NCBI RefSeq assembly: GCF_036231355.1
Contig: NZ_CP109496.1
Location: 3,720,001 to 3,784,000, forward strand
Source: Streptomyces sp. NBC_01431
GTDB taxonomy: Bacteria > Actinomycetota > Actinomycetes > Streptomycetales > Streptomycetaceae
Length of the DNA stretch: 64,000 nucleotides
Reading direction: 5' to 3'
A program made the translations under genes and the position numbers. Under the pieces are notes generated by a model. That model was not told the origin of the DNA. It worked only from the letters and a program-made list of their open reading frames with translations, and made no database searches. Below are positions 41,083 to 49,678 of the stretch, piece after piece (the stretch's first letter is position 1; every line of letters begins with the position of its first letter).

Positions 41083-42474
41083 ATGAGCGCGATCAACGGC
41101 GGAATCTCCTTCTGGTACGCCACCGACGGCATACCCGCACCCCGCGAACCGCTGGCCGGTGACACCAGCGCCGACGTGGTGATCGTCGGCGGCGGCTACA
41201 CCGGCCTGTGGACGGCGTACTACCTGAAGAAGGCGGCGCCCTTCCTCAACATCACCGTCCTGGAGTCCCGGTTCTGCGGCTACGGCGCCTCGGGGCGCAA
41301 CGGCGGCTGGCTCTACAACGGCATCGCGGGCCGTGCCCGGTACGCGAAGCTGCACGGGCAGGACAGCGCGGTCCGCCTCCAGCAGGAGATGAACGCGACG
41401 GTCGACGAAGTCGTACGCGTCGCCGCCGAGGAGTCGATCGACGCCGACATCCACCGCGGCGGGGTGCTCGAAGTGGCTTACACACCGGCCCAGTTGGGGC
41501 GGCTCAAGGACTTCCATGCCGCCGAGTTGGCCTTCGGTGAGAAGGACCGCGTCCTGCTGGGCGCGCGGGAGACCACCGAACGCGTCCGGGTCAGCGGGGC
41601 GGTCGGCTCGACCTGGACCCCGCACGGCGCGCGCATCCACCCGGTGAAGCTCGTCAAGGGCCTGGCCGCCACGGTCGAGGCCCTCGGCGTCACCGTGTAC
41701 GAGTCGACCCCGGTCACCGAGATCCGGCCGCGGCACGCCGTCACCCCGTACGGAACGGTTCGCGCGCCCTACATCCTGCGCTGCACGGAAGGCTTCACCG
41801 CATCGCTGAAGGGACAGCGGCGGGCCTGGCTGCCCATGAACTCCTCCATGATCGCCACGGAGCCGCTCGGGCCCGAGGTGTGGGAGGCGATCGGCTGGGC
41901 GGGCCGCGAGACGCTGGGCGACATGGCGCACGCCTACATGTACGCGCAGCGCACCGCCGACGACCGCATCGCGCTGGGCGGCCGGGGCGTCCCGTACCGC
42001 TTCGGTTCGAAGACGGACAACGACGGGCGTACCCAGCCCGCCACCATCGAGGCACTGCGCGACATCCTGGTGCGCTTCTTCCCGCAGCTGGCCGGGGCCC
42101 GCATCAGCCACGCCTGGTCGGGGGTGCTCGGCGTGCCGCGCGACTGGTGCGCCAGCGTCACCCTGGACCGTACGACGGGGCTGGGCTGGGCGGGCGGCTA
42201 CGTCGGCTCGGGCGTCGCCACGGCCAACCTCGCCGCTCGCACCCTGCGCGACCTGGTCCAGCAGGACTCCGGGCAGGCGGGGCCCACCGAACTGACCACC
42301 CTGCCGTGGGTCAACCACAAGGTCCGCATGTGGGAGCCGGAGCCGCTGCGCTGGCTGGGGGTGCAGGGGATGTACGCGGCGTACCGGGCGGCCGATCGCC
42401 GCGAGCTGGCGGGACGGCGGGCGGACACGGACCGGATCGCCACGATCGCCGACCGGATCGCCGGACGCCGCTGA
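41083..42474 (+). CDS. FAD-dependent oxidoreductase, DAO family
   Basis: 463 residues. The FAD-binding VVIVGGGYTGLWTAYYL (residues about 32-48) and SRFCGYGASGRNGGW place it in the D-amino-acid-oxidase-like group close to gamma-glutamylputrescine oxidase (PuuB). The C-terminal HAWSGVLGVPRDWCASV and GGYVGSGVATANLAAR segments fit. It may oxidise an amine or polyamine derivative. It is a single gene, divergent from the DsbA-like gene. Confidence 0.87.
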   Translation: MSAINGGISFWYATDGIPAPREPLAGDTSADVVIVGGGYTGLWTAYYLKKAAPFLNITVLESRFCGYGASGRNGGWLYNGIAGRARYAKLHGQDSAVRLQQEMNATVDEVVRVAAEESIDADIHRGGVLEVAYTPAQLGRLKDFHAAELAFGEKDRVLLGARETTERVRVSGAVGSTWTPHGARIHPVKLVKGLAATVEALGVTVYESTPVTEIRPRHAVTPYGTVRAPYILRCTEGFTASLKGQRRAWLPMNSSMIATEPLGPEVWEAIGWAGRETLGDMAHAYMYAQRTADDRIALGGRGVPYRFGSKTDNDGRTQPATIEALRDILVRFFPQLAGARISHAWSGVLGVPRDWCASVTLDRTTGLGWAGGYVGSGVATANLAARTLRDLVQQDSGQAGPTELTTLPWVNHKVRMWEPEPLRWLGVQGMYAAYRAADRRELAGRRADTDRIATIADRIAGRR

Positions 42475-42543
42475 GCCCCTGGCGGGGCGGGGTGCGGGCA
42501 CGGCTTCCACCCTCCCCGGGGCTCGCCGGGGAGGGCCAGCCGC

Positions 42544-44679
42544 TCAGGCCACCACGATCCCGTACTCCCCCACCAGCTCCCCCAGCCCGCCCCGGTAGCC
42601 CTTGCCGCCTGCCACGAAGTCCCAGTCGCCACCCGGTCTGCGGCGGAACGAGCCCAGTACCAGGGCCGTTTCGCCGGGGCGGCCGTCCGAGACGGGGAGA
42701 CGGTCCAGTTCGCGGCTCGCGGGGTCGCGCAGGCAGATCGCCGCGTCCGTGAAGCCGGACAGGTCCTGGTCCGGGTTCAGCTCGGGGTCGACGGCGGCGA
42801 CCAGGACCAGCCGGTCGGCCCGTTCGGGCAGCGCGTCGAAGACCACCCGCACCGCCGCCCGGTCGCCCCCCGTGCCCGGCACCATCCGTACCGAACCCCC
42901 CGGATTCTCGGGGTTGTTGAAGAACACGAAGTGCTCCTCGGCCAGCACCCGCGCGCCCCGGCACACCAACGCGCACACATCGAGGGCGACCGCGCCGGCC
43001 CACGTCATGCCGAGCAGGTTGAAGTCCTCGACCGCCCCCCGCTGCTCAGGGACGGCGTGCACAGACCCGGGCGCAGACGCAGAGGCAGAAGCAGCCGCAG
43101 CCGTAGAGGTAGACGCAGAGACGGGCGCAGGCGCGGACCCGTCGCCGAGGCGGCCGCGCAGGCCGTGCTGGTGCAGCAGTCCCACCAGCTCCTCACCGGA
43201 GACCAGCGTGAGCGGCTTGCCCTCGGCGAAGCCGTACGAGCCGGGCCCGAAGCCCGAAGTCGTCACCAATACACCCTTGTTGGCGCCGGCACCCTGGACC
43301 GTTCCGTACAGATCGCGCACCGCGGTCGGCGGAACCGTGTTGCGGTAACGCTTGACCTGGACGATGATCCGGCCGCCGCTGATCGGGTCCGGATCGAGGG
43401 CTTCGACGTCCACCCCGCCGTCATTGGAGCGCTGCGTGGTCAGCGCCTGCATCCCGCGGGCCCGGAACAGCTCGGCGACCAGGCCCTCGAACTCGATGGG
43501 GTCCATCGTGAACAGGTCGGGCTCCTCACCACCGCCGTGCGACACCACTCCCGTACCCACATCGGCAGGCCGGCGCCCGGGACGTACCGCGGCGCGCTGG
43601 TCCGGCCGCGTGGACAGCTGCCCGCGCAGCGCCTCCACCAGGCAGTCGACCGCGCTGACCTGCCCGAGGTTGAGCCGCGCGAACGTGGCGCGCGACACGC
43701 TCACCGTGGCGAGGAAGATCTCCGCCCGGCGCCCGGTGGCGGGGTCCACGTCGTCGACGAACCCGTTCAGGGCCACCGATTCCAGGACCCCGGCCTCATC
43801 GGCCGCGAACAGATCGCGAAGGACGAGCAGCATGCACTGCGCGAGCGCGTCCCGGTACAGCGCGCGGCGCTGGGTGACCGGGCGGGCCGACTCCTTCTCC
43901 TGGTCCGAACTCGCCACGTAGCGTACGGACTTGGACTCCGGGACGATCTCGTACCCGGGCAGCTCCCAGTCCAGGACCAGTTGGCGCGCGCCCCGGTCGA
44001 AGGAGGCCGCCACCTGGCGGGGGAAGCCCTCGGGCCAGGCGCCCGAGGAGTACAGGGCGGCCGAGAAGTAGTCGACCACCGCGCCGGGATCGCCGGCCTT
44101 CAGCGCGTCGGCGAGCTCGGCGATGCCCGCGTTGTGTCCGCGCACCTCGGCGAGCTGTCCGTCGGCCCAGGCGTCGTACTCCGCCCGGTACGCCGCGAGT
44201 TGCTCCTGGCGGCGCGCCTCGGCGAGCTGCGCCGCCTGCCAGTCGTGCTGGTACCGGGCCTGCGCCTCCTGCTGGGCCTGCGCCCGCCGCCCGGCCGTCC
44301 AGCCGCCCGGCGCCTGGTAGTGCGCCGGATCCGGCATGGCCACCGGCTGGGCGAGCCGGCCCGGCTCGAACGGCGCGATGCGCTCCGGCCGCATCAGCGC
44401 CGCGATCCTGAACGGTGCCGCCTCGCAACCGGCCGCCAACAGCCCGGCGAGCGCGGCCACTTGGTCTTCCAGCTCCTGGGTCCGCAGCCGCGCGTCCGCG
44501 TCCCGCCCCTGCCGGTACGCCGCCTGCTGCTCCCGCTGCGCCCGCGCGAGATCACGCTCGTACGCCCGCTGCTGCCGCTGCTGCTGCGCCACCGCCCGCT
44601 GCTGCGCCTCCCGCTGGCGCTGCTGCTGACGCTGCGCCTCGGCCCAGACCCCGACCAGACCGCTGGAACGACGGCTCAT
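42544..44679 (-). CDS. Coiled-coil / Mrr-type nuclease / TerD-like fusion protein
   Basis: 711 residues in at least four parts. Residues 1-75 are Gln/Arg/Ala-rich coiled coil. Residues about 75-370 are mostly helical and unrecognised. Residues about 390-500 form an Mrr/restriction-endonuclease-like domain (DPIEFEGLVAELFRARGMQA, Asp420-Gly-Gly-Val-Asp424, Gln441-Val-Lys443-Arg-Tyr), with the D...QxK core complete. A Ser/Ala/Pro linker follows, then a TerD-like domain (about 550-711: DVCALVC, HFVFFNNPENP, LVLVAAVD). Ter domains joined to nucleases have been proposed to act in stress or anti-phage responses. ATG 44679. Confidence 0.85.
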   Translation of the reverse strand: MSRRSSGLVGVWAEAQRQQQRQREAQQRAVAQQQRQQRAYERDLARAQREQQAAYRQGRDADARLRTQELEDQVAALAGLLAAGCEAAPFRIAALMRPERIAPFEPGRLAQPVAMPDPAHYQAPGGWTAGRRAQAQQEAQARYQHDWQAAQLAEARRQEQLAAYRAEYDAWADGQLAEVRGHNAGIAELADALKAGDPGAVVDYFSAALYSSGAWPEGFPRQVAASFDRGARQLVLDWELPGYEIVPESKSVRYVASSDQEKESARPVTQRRALYRDALAQCMLLVLRDLFAADEAGVLESVALNGFVDDVDPATGRRAEIFLATVSVSRATFARLNLGQVSAVDCLVEALRGQLSTRPDQRAAVRPGRRPADVGTGVVSHGGGEEPDLFTMDPIEFEGLVAELFRARGMQALTTQRSNDGGVDVEALDPDPISGGRIIVQVKRYRNTVPPTAVRDLYGTVQGAGANKGVLVTTSGFGPGSYGFAEGKPLTLVSGEELVGLLHQHGLRGRLGDGSAPAPVSASTSTAAAASASASAPGSVHAVPEQRGAVEDFNLLGMTWAGAVALDVCALVCRGARVLAEEHFVFFNNPENPGGSVRMVPGTGGDRAAVRVVFDALPERADRLVLVAAVDPELNPDQDLSGFTDAAICLRDPASRELDRLPVSDGRPGETALVLGSFRRRPGGDWDFVAGGKGYRGGLGELVGEYGIVVA

Positions 44680-44763
44680 GCGTTGACTGCCTCTCTCCCC
44701 ACACCCCGGCTCCCCGCACCCCGGAAGAGCCCCGCATCCCCGGAGAGCCCCACACCCCGGAAA

Positions 44764-44803
44764 AACAAGTGTCCCGGACCTGGCAGGCCCGGGACGGTTT
44801 GTT
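44764..44803 (-). terminator. Hairpin left of attL, probable original tRNA-Thr terminator
   Basis: Stem GTCCCGG/CCGGGAC, flanked by complementary AACAA/TTGTT, with an 11-base loop. It lies 16 bp outside attL in chromosomal DNA, where the 3' flank of tRNA-Thr would be without the insertion. Confidence 0.6.
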
Positions 44804-44819
44804 GCACTTCGCTACGACA

Positions 44820-44862
44820 GAGCCCCCTGTCGGGTTCGAACCGACGACCCCCGCTTTACAAG
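44820..44862 (-). repeat. attL: 43-bp copy of tRNA-Thr 3' half
   Basis: Identical over 43 bp to 57629-57671. It comprises the tRNA-Thr sequence from the anticodon loop through the variable region and T-arm to the 3' end, without the 5' half, so it is an attachment-site remnant and not a functional tRNA gene. Confidence 0.95.
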
Positions 44863-44944
44863 TTCGATCAGGCTACCCGCGCCGACGGCCAACCTGACGG
44901 ACGGGTGCGGCTTGAGGCTGCCAAGGTACGGCGCTGATCGAGGC

Positions 44945-44968
44945 CGTTGATGTCAGCGTTGGATGTCA
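44945..44968. other. Candidate integrase or Xis arm site, left end
   Basis: Contains two ATGTCA half-sites 13 bp apart and matches 57566-57589 at 21 of 24 positions. It lies 83 bp inside attL; the right copy lies 40 bp inside attR. Position at both ends suggests binding by Int or Xis. Confidence 0.6.
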
Positions 44969-45166
44969 GCGAAACAGCCCCGGCATGGGGCAAGCTTCCA
45001 ACGGCTCGTGCGGCCGATCGGTCCAACCCCACCAGACGTGCCGACTCGGGCACTTCCAGAGGGCCCGGCAGATCCGCTGACCGTCGTCCTCCCGTCGGGA
45101 GAGCACAAGGCCGCCTGATTGGGTGAGTTGACCGCACTCGGGGCAGGGTGGGGTCTCGTCGATCAT
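44966..45166 (-). CDS. Small zinc-ribbon-like protein
   Basis: 66 residues. An N-terminal CPEC and a later CPSRH-like pair (WKCPSRHVWWGW) suggest one metal site. Trp-rich. Nothing more can be said of its function; it is the leftmost gene of the element. Its ATG at 45166 is preceded by AAGGTG. Confidence 0.65.
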   Translation of the reverse strand: MIDETPPCPECGQLTQSGGLVLSRREDDGQRICRALWKCPSRHVWWGWTDRPHEPLEACPMPGLFR

Positions 45167-45337
45167 GCGCCGCACCTTAACCGAGGAGTTCTTCTCAGTC
45201 TCCAAGCACCCTGCGTTGGGTCCAACCTCCTGAGATCTACTGGCGCTCACCTGCACTGATGGCCCATCGCCAACCCATCTGTCCCACGATCCAAGCGATG
45301 ACGGCTCGCAGGGGACCGCTTGTCACCAAGTGCGCCG

Positions 45338-46096
45338 CTACTGCCGGTTGATCGGCACCTCATAGACGATCTCGCACAGAGCAACCGGCACGACGATGTC
45401 GGCCGTCTCCACGGGGCGCCCCTGATCGCTGTAGTACGTCCGCCGAATGTGTGTGACGAGCGCGCCCTTCTGAATGCCGAGCAGTGACGCCTCTTCGGCG
45501 GTCGCGTGTCGCGGCTCCGGCTGCTCCACGGCATGGCCGACCGTGATCCCGATCTCGGCCATACGGTTCACGACGCCCTCTCCGGCATGGGGCCCTCCCT
45601 CGGGAAGGACGACGATCGTCCCCGCGGTGAGGTCGTAGGGCTCCCAACTCGTGGAGAGCTGCACGGGCCGGCCGTCGGCCAGGAACTCGTACACGGTGCG
45701 GACACAGAGATCGCCTACCGCGATGCCCAGCCGCGACGCGATCTCACCCGGCGCCGGAACCTTCGCATCGGTCCGGCTCTCCCAGCCACCTTGCCGCCCC
45801 AGGGCACGCATGTCCGAGCGGAACGGGGAGCCGTCGGGCTGCTCGCGAGCCGCGGAGCGAACCACGCGCACGCGCTCCCGCGGCTCGGCGACGTACGTTC
45901 CGGACCCGGCCCGCCCCTCCAACACCCCTTGCGAGATGAGCAGTTCCTGCGCCCGGCGGATCACGTTCTCGCCGACGCCGCACTCCTGGGCGATCTGAGC
46001 GCGGGAGGGCAGCCGATCGCCCGGCGTCCACTCGCGATCCGCGATGCGCCGCCGGAGGACATCAGCGATGCGGAGATAAGGCGGCTGCTCAGGCAT
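45338..46096 (-). CDS. GntR-family regulator (HutC/UTRA type)
   Basis: 252 residues. The N-terminal GntR winged helix (PPYLRIADVLRRRIADREW, LPSRAQIAQECGVGENVIRR) and a C-terminal UTRA effector domain (VHTVYEFLADGRPVQLSTSW-like region) are complete. Two CTAGT..ACTAG operators lie in the 51 bp between it and the divergent small gene, so it probably regulates itself and the rightward genes. First of three GntR proteins in the element. Confidence 0.88.
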   Translation of the reverse strand: MPEQPPYLRIADVLRRRIADREWTPGDRLPSRAQIAQECGVGENVIRRAQELLISQGVLEGRAGSGTYVAEPRERVRVVRSAAREQPDGSPFRSDMRALGRQGGWESRTDAKVPAPGEIASRLGIAVGDLCVRTVYEFLADGRPVQLSTSWEPYDLTAGTIVVLPEGGPHAGEGVVNRMAEIGITVGHAVEQPEPRHATAEEASLLGIQKGALVTHIRRTYYSDQGRPVETADIVVPVALCEIVYEVPINRQ

Positions 46097-46106
46097 GTGG
46101 AAAATC

Positions 46107-46137
46107 TAGTCCACTAGCTCTAATCTAGTTAACTAGC
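46107..46137. promoter_or_regulatory. Tandem CTAGT/ACTAG operators
   Basis: CTAGTCCACTAG (46107-46118) and the perfect palindrome CTAGTTAACTAG (46126-46137), centres 19 bp apart, lie between divergent starts. Likely sites for the adjacent GntR regulator. Confidence 0.72.
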
Positions 46138-46174
46138 TTCACTGAAAGTGATCAGCGGTGACGGAGGCTGCCCT

Positions 46175-46453
46175 GTGCCTGCTTCAGAAGTGAGCGCGGG
46201 GGCCATCGCTGCCCGGCTGTCCGCCCTCGGACTCGCCACACGCGTGGAGGAGCACGCACGGCAGACCGCGATCGAGGCGGAGGTACCCGACTGCCTCCCC
46301 GCCGAGACCTGGCAGGAGGCCCTGGACGTGGTCGCCCAGGCCGACCGCTTCGGCCTCCTGGCCACCAGCCTGGGCGGCCGCACGTTATGGGCCGCCGTAC
46401 GCAAGCCAGCCCCCGCGACGGACAACGCCCCGGGACCTGGCCAACAGCGATAG
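46175..46453 (+). CDS. Small hypothetical element protein
   Basis: 92 residues, mixed alpha/beta, with one Cys (EVPDCLPAETWQEAL). No domain recognised. GTG 46175 follows GGAGG with seven-base spacing. First gene of a rightward run of small genes. Confidence 0.7.
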   Translation: MPASEVSAGAIAARLSALGLATRVEEHARQTAIEAEVPDCLPAETWQEALDVVAQADRFGLLATSLGGRTLWAAVRKPAPATDNAPGPGQQR

Positions 46454-46463
46454 GAGCACCATC

Positions 46464-46766
46464 GTGTCCAACCGCATCCGCCGCGCAGCATCGCAGTTCG
46501 GCGAACGGCTCTCAGAAAGGCGCCGGCATCGCCAGCGTCCCCCAACTGCCGTTTGCACCACGGCCAATCACCCGGCTGGTAGCGATCGCGGGGTGGCGAA
46601 GATTCCTAGGCACCCGCAGAAGCACACTGAGGTGCTGATCGGGGAGGAGACGGCCCTAATCCGCCCGTACCTGCTGGCATCCGAGCAACGAGCACGGCAG
46701 CGCGCCACGATGCTCGCCCTTCGCGCTCTGGTCGAGACGCCTTACTGCTCGGCAGAGGCCCTTTGA
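46464..46766 (+). CDS. Small basic hypothetical protein
   Basis: 100 residues, Arg-rich N-terminal half (RIRRAASQFGERLSERRRHR) and a helical C-terminal half. May bind nucleic acid; family not recognised. GTG start with AGGAG eight bases upstream. Its TGA overlaps the next ATG (TGATG). Confidence 0.68.
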   Translation: MSNRIRRAASQFGERLSERRRHRQRPPTAVCTTANHPAGSDRGVAKIPRHPQKHTEVLIGEETALIRPYLLASEQRARQRATMLALRALVETPYCSAEAL

Positions 46767-46975
46767 TGCCATACCGCCGCCTTCAGTCTCTTGCAGCGCA
46801 GAGAACTTTCGAAGCCCCGTACCGTTCGAGTTCGTGCCGGGTCGGCCAGCACCGCGAGTGCGCGCATTCTGTGCCGACACCAGCGCCGAGCGGCGTCCCC
46901 GTGATCTACGAGGCCTGCACATGCTCGTGCCACACGGTGTCCGACCGGGATACGACTGCCGGGGTGTCCCCTTGA
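46766..46975 (+). CDS. Small Cys/His-rich protein
   Basis: 69 residues with CRVGQHREC and ACTCSCH, that is Cys/His pairs about 25 residues apart, a probable zinc-binding knuckle. Small proteins of this look are frequent in Streptomyces AICEs. Translationally coupled to its upstream and downstream neighbours. Confidence 0.68.
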   Translation: MPYRRLQSLAAQRTFEAPYRSSSCRVGQHRECAHSVPTPAPSGVPVIYEACTCSCHTVSDRDTTAGVSP

Positions 46976-47196
46976 AGAACTGGACCTCCGGCCGTTCCCT
47001 GACGGCCCCTGTCGAAATCACCTCGACCAACGTGCGATGCGGCGACGTCATCCTGACCGGTGCCCGCCCGTGCCGTGTGACGTACCTCGGCCAACTCCCA
47101 GGTGGAGCCAAACGGCCCCTCTTCGAGTCAGGCGAACAGTTGACGATGTACGTCCGCACTCGATTGATCACATCGAGGGGGCCGTCAAGGTGGTGA
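46972..47196 (+). CDS. Small hypothetical protein, TTG start
   Basis: 74 residues (MKNWTSGRSLTAPVEITSTN...). It seems to start at a TTG that overlaps the preceding TGA (TTGA). An SH3-like or small beta-barrel fold is suggested by VRCGDVILTGARPCRVTYLG. The stop overlaps the start of the next GntR gene. Family unknown. Confidence 0.6.
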   Translation: MKNWTSGRSLTAPVEITSTNVRCGDVILTGARPCRVTYLGQLPGGAKRPLFESGEQLTMYVRTRLITSRGPSRW

Positions 47197-47936
47197 CCCG
47201 GCCCGCCCCGCCCCTCCCGTACGCGATCGCCGACGACCTACGCGCCCGGATCATCACGGGACGACTCCAGGTCGACGAACGCCTCCCCTCGGAGGCTCAG
47301 CTCGCCGCGCACTACAGGGTCAGCACGCCGACCCTGCGAAACGCCTTGGCGGTCCTCCAGGGCGAAGGGCTCATCGAGAAGATCCACGGCAAAGGCAACT
47401 TCGTGCGCCGCCGTCTTCATCAGGTCACATACGTCGGCGGCGGCCACATGGCCATCGACCGGGATGCCGCAAGGGTGACCCTCCGCGTCACGGTCCGCAC
47501 CACCAAGATCTGGGCGCGAAGTGACGTGGCCTCGCTGCTGAAGGTGCCGCTCCACAGCCCGCTGACCGAACTGCGCTGCGTCGGCTACGAGGGTGATTCG
47601 CCACACAGCCTGATCCGCTTCTACGTCCCGCGCGACCTGGCACCGGTCAACCCGCGAGCAGAGCTGTCCTGTTGGGGGTCGGTCGAGGCGACCCTGGCGG
47701 AGGCGCGCCCAGCACTCGCCGACACTCAGGAGACAGTCAACGCCCGCCTTCCGACCCGGAGCGAAGCCGCCACCCTGCGCATCAGCACGGCACTGGCCAT
47801 CCTGGCAATCACCCGGGTCTCAACCGACATCACGGGCCGCGTGGCAGAAGCAGCCCACCTCGTCCTCCCCGGCGACCGCGCCAACGCCCTTTTCACCACC
47901 CATCGCATTACGGCAGAGAGGCTGACGCAACGATGA
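47190..47936 (+). CDS. GntR-family regulator, second
   Basis: 248 residues. GntR winged helix (YAIADDLRARIITGRLQVDE, LPSEAQLAAHYRVSTPTLRN) and a UTRA-like C-terminal domain. GTG 47190 follows GAGGGG; a second GTG comes directly after it. It is in the same rightward operon as the small genes and overlaps the next gene by four bases. Confidence 0.86.
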   Translation: MVTRPAPPLPYAIADDLRARIITGRLQVDERLPSEAQLAAHYRVSTPTLRNALAVLQGEGLIEKIHGKGNFVRRRLHQVTYVGGGHMAIDRDAARVTLRVTVRTTKIWARSDVASLLKVPLHSPLTELRCVGYEGDSPHSLIRFYVPRDLAPVNPRAELSCWGSVEATLAEARPALADTQETVNARLPTRSEAATLRISTALAILAITRVSTDITGRVAEAAHLVLPGDRANALFTTHRITAERLTQR

Positions 47937-48289
47937 CCCCGCACGATGAGCTCCGCCTCCTGCCCTGGTCGAGCCCGGACGGCAAGCCGTGCTACTTGAG
48001 CACCGACGACCCTGCCAGCCGCGTGTCTCGCATGGCGGACGAGATGGAAGCGGCACAACTCGACCTCGCGCGGGAGTTGATGAAGCACGCTCTGGAGATG
48101 CTGGCCGACGACAAGATTAAAAGGTCGGAGATCCGACACCTGTCGAAGATCCTTGCCGAAGCCTTAGGAGACACCCTCCGGGTAGCAGCACTCCGCGGCC
48201 TTCGCTTGGCAACCCTGGTCCCTGCACCCTGGAAACACAGCGACCTTCCTCAAAGCCCGCCAGGAGCTGACGCCCACGGCCGTCCGTAG
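47933..48289 (+). CDS. Hypothetical helical protein
   Basis: 118 residues. The central region (DEMEAAQLDLARELMKHALE) is one long helix, the rest polar. No domain recognised; the genomic setting (after a GntR gene in an AICE) is common. A terminator hairpin follows at once. Confidence 0.7.
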   Translation: MTPHDELRLLPWSSPDGKPCYLSTDDPASRVSRMADEMEAAQLDLARELMKHALEMLADDKIKRSEIRHLSKILAEALGDTLRVAALRGLRLATLVPAPWKHSDLPQSPPGADAHGRP

Positions 48290-48299
48290 CATGACAAAG

Positions 48300-48333
48300 A
48301 GAGAGGCCCGGACGACGCGACCTGGGCCTCTCT
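48300..48333 (+). terminator. Terminator of the small-gene operon
   Basis: 10-bp stem AGAGAGGCCC/GGGCCTCTCT with a 14-base loop, 11 bp after the stop. A second small hairpin (GGAGG-CTTC-CCTCC, 48337-48350) follows. Confidence 0.85.
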
Positions 48334-48514
48334 AGAGGAGGCTTCCCTCCGGAGCTATTAGCCCGGACCAAGGCGTCAGAACCACGATCTTCTTCCTGGG
48401 CTGAGGAATCTACTGCCACTGAGCCATGGCAGGAGGGCGCACACCCAGGAGGAACGCTCGACTATTTTTCTAATTTAGTGATCCGTCAGCGGTTGCGAAG
48501 GTAGCCTGACTCCC

Positions 48515-49678
48515 ATGAACCTTCAGGCGCAGATTGAACTAATTACGGCACCACAAGACTTCACTCGGCTTTGCAATGCAGTATTGCAGGCAGAGTACGG
48601 CACCGACTTTCTCCCCATCGACGATGATCGAGCCGACCGCGGGAACGACGGATATCTCAAATCCGAAAAACGCATGTTTGCTGCGCACTGCTTCAAGCGC
48701 ATCCAGAACAAAGGCCTTGACGGTGAGATTCGCAGCAAAATGATGGGCGACCTAAAGAAGGCTATCACTCTGCGCGACCAAGGCGACTGGGACATTACCC
48801 GGTGGACGTTCTTGTGTAATTACCCGATACCAGAAGGAATCGCCGCAGAGGTGCATGCATTCGGCACGCGCGCCGGAATCGACGTGAGTTGGTGCGGGCC
48901 GGGCTACTTTGCTGAAGTTCTACAAAGAGTTACGAGCGTTCGAGAGCTATTTCCGAACCTAATGGGAAACGACATCCTGAAAAAACTTGATGAAATATCC
49001 CAAATCATCGAGTCCCTGTCGCGCCCCCCAGATGATGTACAGATTCTGGTCGATTGGGTGCCTCGGGACGCCGAAGAGCAGCGTGCGCTCATTTCGCAGG
49101 CTCCACCTGCATGGGAGTACCTGCTATTTGCAAGCGCCCTGAAGCTGGGAAAAGAGCGCCTGGAGCCTAAGTGGCGCGATTTCCAAACCGGATATGGTCG
49201 ACGGAACGGCATGTACCACGATGAGTCGTCCAGCATTCAGAGATTGGTCGACGCGTTTTCGGACGTCGAGGGAGTAGTCGAGCGCATGGTGATGGTATTT
49301 TCCGCCAGAATTCAAGAAGAGGCATTCGGCCCGCCAGGGGTCCGAGGAAATTCCGATTCTATTCTTCATCTCGCCGGAAGGGTTGTTGCCGGTTATGAAG
49401 AAATTTTGGACTGGGCTAGTGAAATTCGCGGAGAGGTCTACCCTGAATCGACCAAGAATGCCGCGAAGCTAGCCGCACAAATGGCGGAACGCCCGGCTCA
49501 GGACGTAAGAGACTTCATAGATCGCGTTTTCCTGGAGATTTCCAAGTTGCCCGATCTTCTGAAGCTCCCGAACCCGCGAGTAAAGCTCAGTCTCGAACTA
49601 ACCGTAACTGTAGATGACGCCGCCGTTCTCGCTTTCACGAAAGAGGTACGGAAAATTCGCCGAAAGCGTCGCTTCTAG
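48515..49678 (+). CDS. AT-richer cargo gene, possible restriction-endonuclease-like protein
   Basis: 387 residues. Codons use A/T in third position far more than any neighbour, so the gene came from elsewhere. The first 150 residues resemble the N-terminal part of defence-type PD-(D/E)XK proteins: DDDRADRGNDGYLKSEK, then FAAHCFKR and DLKKAITLRDQGDWD, WTFLCNYPIP. Asp45 and Lys61 are candidate active-site residues, but the residue two before Lys is Cys59, so catalysis is uncertain. The C-terminal 230 residues are helical and unrecognised. It stands alone, with a terminator before it and a stem-loop region after it. A phage-defence role is inference. Confidence 0.7.
   Translation: MNLQAQIELITAPQDFTRLCNAVLQAEYGTDFLPIDDDRADRGNDGYLKSEKRMFAAHCFKRIQNKGLDGEIRSKMMGDLKKAITLRDQGDWDITRWTFLCNYPIPEGIAAEVHAFGTRAGIDVSWCGPGYFAEVLQRVTSVRELFPNLMGNDILKKLDEISQIIESLSRPPDDVQILVDWVPRDAEEQRALISQAPPAWEYLLFASALKLGKERLEPKWRDFQTGYGRRNGMYHDESSSIQRLVDAFSDVEGVVERMVMVFSARIQEEAFGPPGVRGNSDSILHLAGRVVAGYEEILDWASEIRGEVYPESTKNAAKLAAQMAERPAQDVRDFIDRVFLEISKLPDLLKLPNPRVKLSLELTVTVDDAAVLAFTKEVRKIRRKRRF

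Noticed and set aside
44820..44862. Possible second tRNA-Thr gene
   Set aside because: Only the 3' half is present; it is the attL copy made by integration.
48335..48425. tRNA-like stretch on the minus strand (GGCTCAGTGGCAGTAGA resembles a D-arm, followed by a TTCCT/AGGAA hairpin)
   Set aside because: The anticodon loop would have six bases, the acceptor strands do not pair and the T-arm is poor. At best a tRNA fossil; not listed as a gene.
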